A DNA stretch of 64,000 nt, from contig JAUCBJ010007407.1 in NCBI GenBank assembly GCA_032718475.1, positions 17,060 through 81,059 on the forward strand, given 5' to 3'. The position numbers were made by a program, and so were the translations under genes. Below the pieces are notes generated by a model. It did not search any database and had not been told where the DNA came from. It was given only the letters and a program-made list of their open reading frames with translations. Each line of letters begins with the position of its first letter. Position 1 is the stretch's first letter. This DNA is from Nemertoderma westbladi (taxonomy: Eukaryota; Xenacoelomorpha; Nemertodermatida; Nemertodermatidae). Positions 43,727 through 54,457 of the stretch are shown piece by piece.

Positions 43727-45174
43727 TTAGTCTTTCTTGCGCGGACGGCGTTTACGCAGTTTTTTAAAGCTAGCAAGAGTCCTTTTCTCTTTGGGGCGAG
43801 CCACTTTACTAGGAGGGCTATAACTCCTGGGTGAAGGGTGCAATATGATTGCATCAGAAGGTATGGGATTGCGATCGGTATATCCGCCGGTCGAAGTACC
43901 GGGTTGATTGACATCAACGTCCGGGGAGAGGGGTCTAACGGCTTTGAGAGCTCGTTTCAAGACAGCCGCTCTTACGGGTCCTTTACGAGTGGTCTGAACG
44001 AGGGCCGTGGGTGGACCATAGGCAGTTAGAAACTTCCTTGGTTTAATGGTTCTTTCCAACTCGCGTTCGCGGGCTCTGTACTCGTAAGGCCGTCGATATA
44101 CTTCCTGTAACTCAGGGTGTGAGTTGACAAATAAGTCTCCATAGGCCGGATCTTAACGGATAAAGTTTATTAAGTTATACGAATTGATGTCACTCGGATT
44201 AATGCTCCTGAGGAATTTGCGTACATATTTGGTTGAAATACATTCTCCAACGCACTTCAATAGTTCATAACTTGATATGCATGATTTCTGTTCAACCGAA
44301 GCGAATAGATAAGGATGTAACGCATAAACTCCTTCGTAAGCGCGTCCGGGATAATAGCGATGGCGCGAATCACAATATAAATCAGTGTTCGCTTCCCAAG
44401 CTCTGATGTAACGTAGTGTGATCATTTCATCTACGCTTTCCAAATCGTGATTAAAAGGGCAATCGAAACTGGCATGTCCCTTTAGTTGACAATGGTGACA
44501 TTGAGTCATAAATTGAGGGCAAACCGCAAAATGTGCAAATTATTAAATCTGCAATACGCGCAATAAATTTCCATCGCCGGTTGTTCGTGGAAATAAGAAC
44601 AGCGGACGTTTGTGTCCATGGGCGTAACATGGTCTCTCGATGCGCATAATCGACAACGTTGCCGAGAAACATAGTTGGCATGGCGATAATCGTACGCAGT
44701 GAGACACTGTGGACTTTGATACCATTCTAGGATGTAATCGTTGTCGCTGTTCCGAGCGCGATAGGCTGAATCTCCTCAGATTCTAGACATATTGGTTCGT
44801 CTTCCCAGTCTGTTACGAATGGAATTTTCGTGATCTATTCTCGGTTTATCGTTACGACGCCGCTGGGTATGATATTTAAATAGAACCATTTCCCTTTCGG
44901 TGTCTACATCGTCCGTATAATGTAAATCGATAGGATGGCCAGTAGTTAAGAAGTCCATATACGTACCATTACGATTCGTATAGCGAGCGGTGAATTTTCT
45001 ATAGTCCAATTCACGCGTAAGTTGTTCCTGGGACATCGGCGGTTCGATATAACGACCATCGTCCTTCGTAATAGTCGGATCGGCTTCACCGCGTATCAAG
45101 CTATCCACAAACGCTTGTAAAGGTAGAGTATATCGCTCCCTGATACCAAGGTCCTCTTCTATCAATTCCGTCAT
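43727..45174 (-). pseudogene. Accessory zinc-knuckle protein ORF of element C (two stops, one frameshift)
   Basis: It starts at ATG 45172-45174 (MTELIEEDLGIRERY, nearly identical to element A). An in-frame TGA at 44776-44778 is followed in the same frame by CRLCASRDHV..C and CAYC motifs. After a frameshift between about 44470 and 44545 comes CHHCQLKGHASFDC, an intact CCHC knuckle. A conserved domain follows to a lone in-frame TAA (44153-44155). The same frame then continues to the basic C-terminus KKLRKRRPRKKD, with stop before 43727. Full length would be about 480 residues. The same order of parts is found in element B. The closest functional idea is an extra nucleocapsid-like protein; this is inference. 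Confidence 0.75.
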
Positions 45175-46779
45175 ATCTGTTATCTGAGTTTATTAATATC
45201 AATATAAGTTAATATTTTAGGCAAACGGGCGTCGCTGCCTACTAGGCTTTTGCCCCCGGACAGTGGGTTTCTCAGCGCCGATATACCGCTGTCGCAGTGT
45301 TTGCGCCAACATGTAGCAACAGCACGACAACGATAATCGACACAAGTCCCACCACTGTCCGTCCCAAAGGCTTGATTCCACTTGAGGTTATCTCGGTAGA
45401 GTTAGGGCTACTTTACAATTGCGATTAGCTACTGTAAACACACTTTAGTAGTAACATTCACCTATAAACGCACAAATTCCATACAATCATTACTTATTGC
45501 ACACATGCATGCCATTTGTCCGTTAGTCAGTGTCTTCCAGAATGTCACGTTATTACTATGTATCCTTGGATACTAATAGTGCGCTATGTATACTCTTATG
45601 CTACGCAATGGGGCAAGCTTTTATTGGTCCTTTAACTTGTTTCTAATTCTAGCGTGGGTGTTGCCATGGTGACATTATGGAAAACTAGCGGTAGAATTAG
45701 GGCAATCCTCAGGCATACAGATCTGGGATGTTATTTAATAGTAATTCTTTAATTGTCAATATCCTCTTTATGCATGATTTTATAAATTTTATCGGCTATT
45801 GACTATATGTTGGAGATTCTCACACTCTAGTACACTCAATATGAATCTCCGCTCCCATGATCTATTAATTACTGGAATTTTGGGAATGTTATAAATTGTA
45901 CAAAATGACAATTTATGAAATTCATTTGAATATGAATTTAAATTTATTCCCGTGAATTTTATTATTTGATGTTAAATTGACATAAATTTTATTCCAGAGC
46001 ATATCTGGGGACTTAGGATCCTTAATTCTATAAAATAGTCCTTCTAAGAATATCGGTAAATACTGCGATATCTTAATTGACTAGAAATTTTAAAGGATCG
46101 GGATTTTACAGATTTTAATAAATATTAAATTAATATTTAGGATGGGCACCGATTTATTCCAGAACTTGTCTGGGGACGTTAACCACTGATTCTAGAATTT
46201 GTCTTTCAAGTATATCGGTGGGTGCCGCGATATCTTAATCGACTAGAATTACAGATGGTCAAAAGGTTTAACAGCTTTATTTGCGTTTTACGCTACTGTT
46301 AGAGGGACATCACGCTACTATATGTATTATTTGTTATAAGGTAGAAGAGCAATATCGCACGAAGCAATGTCAGTGTGAAGAGGCAAGTCGTTTCCAAGGT
46401 CTACCCAGAGCTTGGTTTAGCCGAGACACGAGGATCTGAACTTTGCATTCCTAATACTCTGCCTACCAATAATACTTAAATATAGTAGTGGCTTTATTGT
46501 ACTTTAAGAAGTACTGACATGTCATCTTACTATAGTCTCGCATTTATAATATAATACGGACAGTAAGGAAAGAGAAAAATAATTATTTCTTGCCGTCGCA
46601 CTAAATATATTATAAGTAATTAAGTACGTAATAAACACTAATATATTGCACTAATTTACTAAATAATCGCTAAAATAACATTCTACTAAATAAAATTAAA
46701 GAAAACGATTATAATAAAATTACATATAAAATAAAAACAAATATAAAATGATATAGTCACACACCCACTCCATATGTTA
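45175..46779 (-). other. Conserved 1.6-kb spacer of element C with two palindromes
   Basis: It is the counterpart of 5394-7023. It carries CCAGAACTTGTCTGG (46159-46173) and CCAGAGCATATCTGG (45994-46008) in the two diverged tandem units. No ORF. Confidence 0.75.
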
Positions 46780-49700
46780 TTATGTTATGGAGTCCCTAGA
46801 TATTTGTCGGATTAGGGAAGTGGTCGTAGGAAGAGTATCTTGCCTTCCATAGTTTCCGGACAGTTTTTGGTCTCTTTCCAGTAAACATAAACGACCAGCT
46901 GGGTGATTGGGTTGTCGTGTTACTTTCTCCGCTCCCTTGGCCTGTCTACTCTCCGCCGTGGTAAGATGAGGAGGCCATTCATCTTCTTCTTTACTTAGGG
47001 AGTCGGGTCCACCTAACCAGCCGGGAGTATCTATCCGTTCTTGAGGAGTCGCTCCTCTGGAAGCGATGTCGGCTAGATTAATCATCTCGGGGCGATGTCT
47101 CCATTGATCTTCATTGGAGTTAATATCGTCATTATCTGAGGAGTATGGTGTTCCCTCAGTTAGTTCGTCCACTTCACTGCTCTCCACTTCCAAACCATTT
47201 ATCTGGTATAGTCTTTCTGATGGTAGTCTCTCTTCGAGAGTTCTGCGGGAAGGACCAGTAAAGTACCAACCTACTCTAGTTCTTACCGCATAGGTTTGTA
47301 GTGGCTGCGGTTGAGCAGGTCGTTTTTCCAATGTCTCGAGCGCCTCGTGCGCGTTTTGGCCGATAAGTATTTGCACTCCAGGATAATCTGTCTGGAATCG
47401 AGGTATCTTAAGATGTTGGATGCTCTCATCCTCGTCCCAATTATAAAGGTCTGCTTGGGTAGTAGCGAAGTTCTTTATAGCCACCATTTTTACTGACCTT
47501 ATACTTTGTGCTCCTAATTTATCCTGGGGGGTGGACAACGCACCTACATAGTAATCTGCCGTTATGGTAGATTTCCAAACCTGCATAATTCCGGACATAT
47601 TCAACTTAGTTTGGAATTTGGGTTGTCCAGCAAAGATATCTTCGGCTAGTTCTTGATCGATGAATGTTCCTGTGCTGCCGGAGTCAAGGAGTGCGTTCAC
47701 TATGTAACTTTTGTTGGGACCGTGAACTCTTACCTGCACTACAGGAAATTCTCTGATTCCTACATTGGAAGTTGGAGTTTTCCAAGATGGTGGTTTGTCA
47801 AAAGTAGTTGGGGGAAACTCATTGGTGGTGTCTTTTTCGTAAGTAAGTGCTCGATACACTGCGGTATTTATTAGGTAACAGGATTCGTTGGCATCGGAGA
47901 ATTCGTCCGTATAGAATCCTTCCCACTCAGAACTTTGGTCAGTGTCGTTCACATCACTGAATTGGACATGTGATTTGGGCTCACTTACCTGACTCGGGCT
48001 GTTTCGTTCGAATTCCGTGTGTAACAAGCTATGATGTTTCGCGCCGCACTTAGCACACCTTGCGTCAGAGTAACAGGTTCGCCGCTGGTGTCCGCGTCTG
48101 AGACAGTTATAACATAACCGCTTATCCCACAGGACTCCACGTCTATCTGCCATGGATTTCTTTAGGAATTCTGCACACGCACTCAAACGGTGGGGCCCGT
48201 CGCACAGCGCACATTTTGGTTTGATGTTACTCACCTTAACTTGGTTAACGTTCTGCACTCTCGTTCTTTCTTCGGGCTTTCTTCCGTGAATTCTCTTAGG
48301 AGACATAGGAGGAGTTGTTGTTACCTGTTCTCTCCTGTCACTGGTTCGAGACTTGTATTTACTTACGTCTTTATAGGTCTTGTTGTCATAGTAAGATTTT
48401 GCTGTGTCTTTCCCGCTGTCCTCTTCTTGAGAAGCTTGGCTTTCGCCGTCGTCAGTATAACACACTGGTATTATCCTTCTCCTAGAAACGGGTTTCTCAC
48501 TTACCTTATTTTCCGATGTTTTCTCTCTGGACTGCCTTATGAGTTGTAATTTTACTTCACTATCTAAGAAGGACATGAGATCAGCCATGGTAGGGCTTCG
48601 GCGTTGTTGTTCATTCATGTACAACACTTTCTTGTCCCAGCGCGTACATACTCCACCCTTTGGTAAAGTAGAGACTACGGCTCCAATGACCATGGAACTC
48701 TGATATTCATGCGACTTACCTAACCAGTCCAGTTGTCTACAGATCTCTTGAATTTCATCTGAAAACTCTATAATCCCGCTACTAAGGAAGTGTCTGGGGG
48801 CTACTAATTTTGCATACAAATACTTAGCTATGTTATCCTTGTTACCATACCTGATGTTTAATGTATCCCAAACTTGTCTTAATCCATCTGGATGTCCAAT
48901 AAACTTTAACGCCATTAACTTGGGAGGTCCTTCCAAGCACTTGATGAGGAATCTAAGTTTCTCTCCGTTAGATAGTACAGAGTTCTGTATGCTATCTTTG
49001 TAATATTCGTTGAAAGGTAACCATTTCATCTCATCTCCATTGAATTTGACGATCTCTCCCACTTTGACCGCTTGGCGGGCTTCTGTTCTAGCCATCTGAC
49101 GCGTAAAGCTTTCTTGGGCCATCGTGTTATTTAATATCGAATTATCGGTATATAAATTTATCGGATCATTATCAGGTCTATAGGGAATATCATTAATAAC
49201 AGGTCTATAATCACCCTTAATAGGGTTTGCTATAGGAGTTTCAACTTCACTAGCACTATAGATGCGTGTAGGCTCCACACCTTGCGCATGTAATACTTCA
49301 GACCTAACAGGTTGACACAATGTTACAGGGGGTATTGGTATGCCCTTTTGTATATTGACTAATTTATCGCGTTCTAGTGCGATACTTTGCTGCACTTCTT
49401 GCAACTCTGCTCTACCTTCCCTCACTGTTCCCTTAAGTTGGTGGACAGTCTCCTGCATCTGTCCTAGCAGAAGATTCATCCCCCGCCGTCCCTCTTCCAC
49501 CCACTCAACCGCCGAAGCGGGAGTCGCCAACATAGTAGCGGGCTGACGCGGGACGACGGGAGACAAATTATTGATTTCTCTCTCTGCTATCTGGACAGGG
49601 GTATTTGCATGGACTGTTCCACCGGGTACAGGCAGTGTAGTACTATGTAAAGGGAATTTAGAGTTAAGCTCTGGAAGTACAGGGGTCTCTAACACAGAAG

Positions 49701-50961
49701 TGACTTTGGGAACGACAGGCCTAATTATTTCAGGCTCATCTACTATAGTAGGGAGTCTATTTACGGTAATAATTTGGTCTGTGGGTTCTGTACTACTTAA
49801 ATCTGTGCTAGCTATTTGTCGTCTAACAGCGGGGGGCAAATCGGGCAATTTATGACGGTGAGATGTCTTTCTACGCCTACTGAGACGAGATCTATTTCCT
49901 CTGCCTTCAGGATCGGTGGTCTCGCCTTCCTCCGATGATGTGTATCCTTGGCGTTTGGGAGTAGATCGACTCATCATCTGCATTTGATTAGCAGTAAACT
50001 GTTTATTTATACTGTCTTGTGTCTCTTGCAGATTTTCCAACTCCAGTTGGGTAGTCTGCTCAGCGGCTCTCCGTTCTGCTTCGGCCACTGCCCTTTCCGC
50101 CTTTGCTTCTGCCGCCGCTGCCTTTCTTTTTGCTTCTGCTTCTGCCGCTGCTGCCCTTCCTTTTGCTTCTGCTTCTGCCGCTGCTGCCCTTGCTGCTATT
50201 CTTTCTGCTTCTGCTTCTGCCATAGCCGCCGTTTTTTGTTCCTCTATCCTTCTTTTCTTTATTTGTTCTTCTCGGACTCTAACGAGGCGGAGTTTTTCAT
50301 CACATTCAGCTTGGTTTGCAGCTAACATTTCGGCATCGATGGCGTCCAACACAAGCTTGGTTCCTTCACTATTAGGGGGAAGTCCAGACAGCCGTCTCCT
50401 CAACTCTTCGTCTCCTAGGAATCGCTGATAGTCGGACAAATAAATGTCGATAGCGTCTCTAGTTCGCGGCTTCTCTGCTGATGTTAATTCGCTTTCCACT
50501 TCGCTTTCCACCTCGCTTTCCACTTCGCTTTCCACTTCGCTTTCCACTTGAGGAGAAGCAGCGTCGGTTGATTCTTCAAAGGTTGGTCGCTCATCATAAA
50601 CCGTATCTGCCATCTTCGCTCCGCGTTCGGGTCTCCGCTCAGCAGTATCCGAACAACTGGAGCCATCGGGCCGCTGAGAACTAGGTTCTGGGCTAGGAGG
50701 TTGCTGCTGTTTTATAGCTTCTTCTTGATCCCGCTTGACTTGGGCCCGAGTGCCTATGGCAGACCAACGGCGCTTCACTAACTTCGCAAATTGCGAAATC
50801 TTTTCTACCAACCTAGGTTCTGACACAACCACTGCAGGGGTTGCCCTTCTTACAGTATGAGGGGTTTCAGACCTCGGTCTGGGATTCTCTACACTTTGAT
50901 CTGAGAAACAGGCTGTTGTTTCTAGGAGACTATCTGACAGAGTTTGCCTTGTGTCAGCCAT
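46780..50961 (-). CDS. gag: Gag-protease ORF of element C with in-frame deletions of pol
   Basis: 1,393 codons run from ATG 50959-50961 to a stop at 46780. N-terminal region with VESE repeats (about residues 137-157), then an Ala/Glu-rich coiled coil (about 224-304) and a DUF1759 capsid-like domain from about residue 634 (VKFNGDEMKWLPFNEYY). Zinc knuckles follow (about 915-970, including CYNCLRRGHQRRTC), then an aspartic protease with LLDSGSTGTFID near 1090. After SSDNDD the frame jumps to the end of RNase H (DIASRGATPQE), and after KGAEKV it jumps to the last 45 residues of integrase (RLCLLERD...). Compared with element A each jump removes roughly 1.7-1.8 kb, with a few filler bases at each joint. 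The frame is wholly open, so it may still be translated. Confidence 0.92.
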   Translation of the reverse strand: MADTRQTLSDSLLETTACFSDQSVENPRPRSETPHTVRRATPAVVVSEPRLVEKISQFAKLVKRRWSAIGTRAQVKRDQEEAIKQQQPPSPEPSSQRPDGSSCSDTAERRPERGAKMADTVYDERPTFEESTDAASPQVESEVESEVESEVESEVESELTSAEKPRTRDAIDIYLSDYQRFLGDEELRRRLSGLPPNSEGTKLVLDAIDAEMLAANQAECDEKLRLVRVREEQIKKRRIEEQKTAAMAEAEAERIAARAAAAEAEAKGRAAAAEAEAKRKAAAAEAKAERAVAEAERRAAEQTTQLELENLQETQDSINKQFTANQMQMMSRSTPKRQGYTSSEEGETTDPEGRGNRSRLSRRRKTSHRHKLPDLPPAVRRQIASTDLSSTEPTDQIITVNRLPTIVDEPEIIRPVVPKVTSVLETPVLPELNSKFPLHSTTLPVPGGTVHANTPVQIAEREINNLSPVVPRQPATMLATPASAVEWVEEGRRGMNLLLGQMQETVHQLKGTVREGRAELQEVQQSIALERDKLVNIQKGIPIPPVTLCQPVRSEVLHAQGVEPTRIYSASEVETPIANPIKGDYRPVINDIPYRPDNDPINLYTDNSILNNTMAQESFTRQMARTEARQAVKVGEIVKFNGDEMKWLPFNEYYKDSIQNSVLSNGEKLRFLIKCLEGPPKLMALKFIGHPDGLRQVWDTLNIRYGNKDNIAKYLYAKLVAPRHFLSSGIIEFSDEIQEICRQLDWLGKSHEYQSSMVIGAVVSTLPKGGVCTRWDKKVLYMNEQQRRSPTMADLMSFLDSEVKLQLIRQSREKTSENKVSEKPVSRRRIIPVCYTDDGESQASQEEDSGKDTAKSYYDNKTYKDVSKYKSRTSDRREQVTTTPPMSPKRIHGRKPEERTRVQNVNQVKVSNIKPKCALCDGPHRLSACAEFLKKSMADRRGVLWDKRLCYNCLRRGHQRRTCYSDARCAKCGAKHHSLLHTEFERNSPSQVSEPKSHVQFSDVNDTDQSSEWEGFYTDEFSDANESCYLINTAVYRALTYEKDTTNEFPPTTFDKPPSWKTPTSNVGIREFPVVQVRVHGPNKSYIVNALLDSGSTGTFIDQELAEDIFAGQPKFQTKLNMSGIMQVWKSTITADYYVGALSTPQDKLGAQSIRSVKMVAIKNFATTQADLYNWDEDESIQHLKIPRFQTDYPGVQILIGQNAHEALETLEKRPAQPQPLQTYAVRTRVGWYFTGPSRRTLEERLPSERLYQINGLEVESSEVDELTEGTPYSSDNDDINSNEDQWRHRPEMINLADIASRGATPQERIDTPGWLGGPDSLSKEEDEWPPHLTTAESRQAKGAEKVTRQPNHPAGRLCLLERDQKLSGNYGRQDTLPTTTSLIRQISRDSIT
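50493..50552 (-). repeat. 12-bp repeats encoding VESE in gag of element C
   Basis: Five tandem copies of a GTGGAAAGCGAA-type unit give a run of acidic VESE repeats. Confidence 0.85.
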
Positions 50962-53233
50962 GTTTGATTGTACAGTCGAATGCCTACTGCTATATTACAG
51001 TTAAAGCAAGTCTAGTAATTCAGTATCACTGTTAGCCTAATAATTAATTACCGATACTGCTACTCAGTGTAGCGTGATATATATATAATATATTAGAATA
51101 CCGGTATGCTTATAATATATATATAAGTATTATTACAGACTAGATTTGTCACAGAGTACCGGTATATAATTTTAGCACAAATATATATAAATATATAATA
51201 GGCCTATCGTGAATACCGGTATACAGCTGACACTTATAGTATATATAAGTATAATTATTACTAGAATTAATTACAGAATACCGGTATGATTTCAGCTCAA
51301 ATTTATAGAAATAAATATAATAAGCCTATGGTAAATACCGGTATGTCAATTATTTTAGAATAATTGAATTTCTGAATATTTTAGGGTTACTTGGTTACTT
51401 TAACTTACTTTATTACCGTTATTTAAGCAGCAGTCCAACTGATATTGAGACCTAGTTGTTGTATGGCAGGCCTACTATTTATAAATCGTTTGAGTTGATT
51501 TATAATACTTATATACCCGTTTAAATGGGTTTTTTGTCAATATTTGAAATAAATGTTATTATTTCTGGGGGAATCACTACACAGAAGCTGTGCGCTGTCA
51601 GTGAAGTGTTACTTATTGAGACACTAAAACTGATAATTCTAATTTACCTAAGTTACTTAATACTACAAATTACTTACGATACGGGTGAGATTAATTCTCT
51701 AATTAAACACAACAAAAATATTACGTACAAAATTTTTAGGGTAATTTTACAGGAAGTCTACAAACCAGCCTAACAAAGGGTTAGATTTCTGGCTATTACA
51801 AAGGACAGGGTACTACGGTATTTAAATAATAAGTAGTAGTAAATATATTGTACTGTCCAGATAGGAAAATACCACCGCCTGACGACCTATAACCGTATCG
51901 CTATAGGTACTACGTTATGTATCACGGATTGTTCCTACCCAGAGGCTAATAGAGCTAACGAATGTGCCTATCAACCACTTTACAACACAGATATACTGCC
52001 TACACTAATTACTTCGGATAGCACTGTACACTAAACCCTAAATTAGGTACAAGTACCGGTATAACAAATAATCAGTAGTTAAATATACTTGAACAGTTAA
52101 AAGAACCACGGCATCTGCTGGAGTGACCGAAGCACAAAGTCGTCAGTCTTTACCTACGCCAAGCAGCCCTGATGTAGTACCGGGGTTAGTTTAACTATAA
52201 CGGTATGTATAACAAGCACAATTACTGTAGGAATAAACTTGGGGACATGAATGTTGCGAATAATCGCATAAACTCTGAATAATAAATATTACGCTACCCG
52301 TACAGAATACTCAAACAAATACAAACCAAACGCTGGTAGACTACTATCAAGCCTAAACAAACTACAGTATGTGCAGATTCTGAAACTGTTAGTTAGTATG
52401 CGTGCTAACACGGTAGTACGACTTACTCTTTAAGAGGGGATTGTCCTTACAGCATATGGCTGCCCCAACTTACTAACTGCACTTGATCAGACCAACTCTA
52501 CACACGCAGCAATCCCTTCAGACCTAAAAATAGCTAGACAACAATCCAGCCTACAAATATTTGAGTAATAACTATTACGGTACCTGAACAGACCACACAA
52601 ACAAACTCAGGCTAAAACACTGGCAGACTACGATCAAGCCTAGATAAACTACAGTATATGCAGACTCTGAAACTGTTAGTTAGTATGCGTTCTAACACGG
52701 TAGTACGACTTATTCTTTAAGAGGGGATTGACCTTCAGCATATGGCTGCCCCAACTTACTAACGGCACTTTATCAGACAAACTCTACACACGCCGTAATC
52801 TCTCCAAACTCAACAACAGTCAGACAGCAGCCCAGCCTACAATTATCTGAACAATCTGAGCAGGGTCACACGCCTTCTGCTCAATATTAGCCTACTAGTA
52901 AATAAAACTGACAGAAATAGACCTAAGTAAAATCCCAATAAAAAACCAGGCGTCCCCGATTTAATATCGAGACCTACCGGTATACAATAATCAAAATCGA
53001 ATAATACTAAATGTACTTGTACAGCAGTACCGGTACCGGTGATGACAGTTAGGCCTACTGACCTACAGAAGCACCGGTTCAGTTTTACCAGTCACTACGG
53101 TATTTTGCAACCTTATTGCCTACTGCAATAAGATTGTAAACTGTTACTGTTCGACAGAACAGTATTAAACTGTATTTAATGCCTACACTTGCAACCTTAT
53201 TGCCTACTGCAATAAGATTAAATAAACTGTTAC
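50962..53233 (-). other. 5' leader of element C with three sets of repeats; no gene
   Basis: About 51092-51350 holds two diverged units of roughly 125 bp, with five TACCGGTA palindromes in all. About 52300-52560 and 52585-52765 form a direct repeat of roughly 285 bp spacing that shares AACTGTTAGTTAGTATGCGT and AGCATATGGCTGCCCCAACT. 53106-53233 holds an 84-bp repeat with hairpins. No TGG-type primer site follows the LTR; the adjacent bases read GTAACAGTTTATT. Confidence 0.75.
53112..53216 (-). repeat. Two identical hairpins beside the 5' LTR of element C
   Basis: CTTATTGC-CTACT-GCAATAAG, a perfect 8-bp stem, occurs at 53112-53132 and 53196-53216, 84 bp apart. The second is 17 bases from the LTR. 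The repeat also copies CTGTTACTGTTCG, which spans the LTR border. A packaging or dimerisation signal, or part of the primer site, would be expected here. Confidence 0.7.
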
Positions 53234-54451
53234 TGTTCGCGCTTTTGAAGACCTTTAGCAGTTTAACCTGCCAAAATTTATATGTCTTTTAGTTAATTAA
53301 CACACCTTTAGCATACGACAATATTTTATGCTAATAAACAAAACATTAGCCGAAGCCAGCCCATGCGCGATCATTCACCCGATGGATCTACACCCGGGAG
53401 GCTGAATTCGGATGCTTAGATTTTATTATTGCAGTGTAAGGTTGCAGTGTAAACCTATTGTATTATTCGATAGATCACTAATATGTAATTTCTGACAGAT
53501 ATTATTAACTTTCGGGAAATATTAACAGTTCCTTTAGGACGTGGCGCTCTATCTATTTAAACAGAGCTAAGACTTATACTAAAACGCAACGATACTGCTT
53601 ATGATTAAAGTATAAAGCGTATTCTTTAGGAAATACTTTGTTACCAATCTCAATCATACACACTATTCTGCCGACAGTCAGTATATTTGATCACACATAA
53701 AGAGAGCAGTAATTGACTCACGTAGGGTCTGCTAAATAACATTGGATTCAATACACACCACATTAATATAAATCGCAATTGTTATGTATAGCCGGTCTCT
53801 CTAACCTGTAGTGTTATCAAGAAAATTGGGAATTGGGTGATTTATCCGTATTATCCAAATAGCAATATTTCCATCAACAAAATAAGTACAATTAATAACT
53901 GACGGTAAAATAACAGTACAAACAATATGATTAGTTAAATTGATCGGTAGTTAGGTAACAGTTTATACTTTCAATAATTCAAGCAGTTTACGGTACAGCA
54001 GTATCTATCCAAAATGCCGGTGTTTCTGGCTTAGACAGCAATAACAACAAAGTATCAAGTAAGGCAGTAAGACTGAACACTCTCCTTATGATCGACTAAA
54101 AGCTACACGTCGACAGGAAAAATCGCTCTGATTGGCTCAAGCCAAACAAAGAACCGTGCGTCCAATGGCTGTTTCCATGTCAGCAACCAGCTGTTAGATG
54201 TCGTAATATGAATTATCACGGCTAAACTGTGAAAGGTAGTTGGTGCATGGCAGGTTTTTTGCCTTACCATGTCCACTAAAACACGTATATAGCAGAATTA
54301 CTCTTATGTCCGTTAAAACACCTGTAAAGGTACCTTGCGGGCGAGGGGAATATATCTACAGTTAGAAAACCTTTTAGAGTATTCCAGCGCCTGTGGGGAA
54401 ACTGGATTGCGAAGCAAAAGGGGCCAGTTATATCCCACAGAAGCTTTTACA
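53234..54451 (-). repeat. 5' LTR of element C
   Basis: It has 1,218 bp and TG...CA ends. It is identical or nearly so to the 3' LTR over its first roughly 870 bp and clearly diverged over the last 350. Confidence 0.95.
54121..54138 (-). promoter_or_regulatory. CCAAT-box block in the C 5' LTR
   Basis: It is the same block as at 43318-43335. In the 5' LTR it would lie upstream of the transcription start. Confidence 0.45.
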
Positions 54452-54457
54452 TGTGAT

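Larger units (their letters stand above)
42426..54456 (-). mobile_element. BEL/Pao LTR element C, non-autonomous gag-protease derivative
   Basis: Two LTRs of exactly 1,218 bp (42431-43648 and 53234-54451) with TG...CA ends are flanked by TGTGA at 42426-42430 and 54452-54456. The interior on the minus strand is a 2.3-kb leader, a 1,393-codon gag-protease ORF, the 1.6-kb conserved spacer and the accessory ORF, then a polypurine tract. Reverse transcriptase and most of RNase H and integrase have been removed by two deletions that keep the frame. Movement would need pol from a relative such as an intact version of element A. Confidence 0.95.

Noticed and set aside
51525-51773. 82-codon ORF in the leader of element C
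   Set aside because: AT-rich, Ile/Leu-rich chance frame on the opposite strand to the element.
1-54451. A giant inverted duplication linking 1326-9626 and 42431-50961
   Set aside because: The similarity is explained by two members of one BEL family inserted in opposite orientations; C has its own target duplication, and the flanks do not match.
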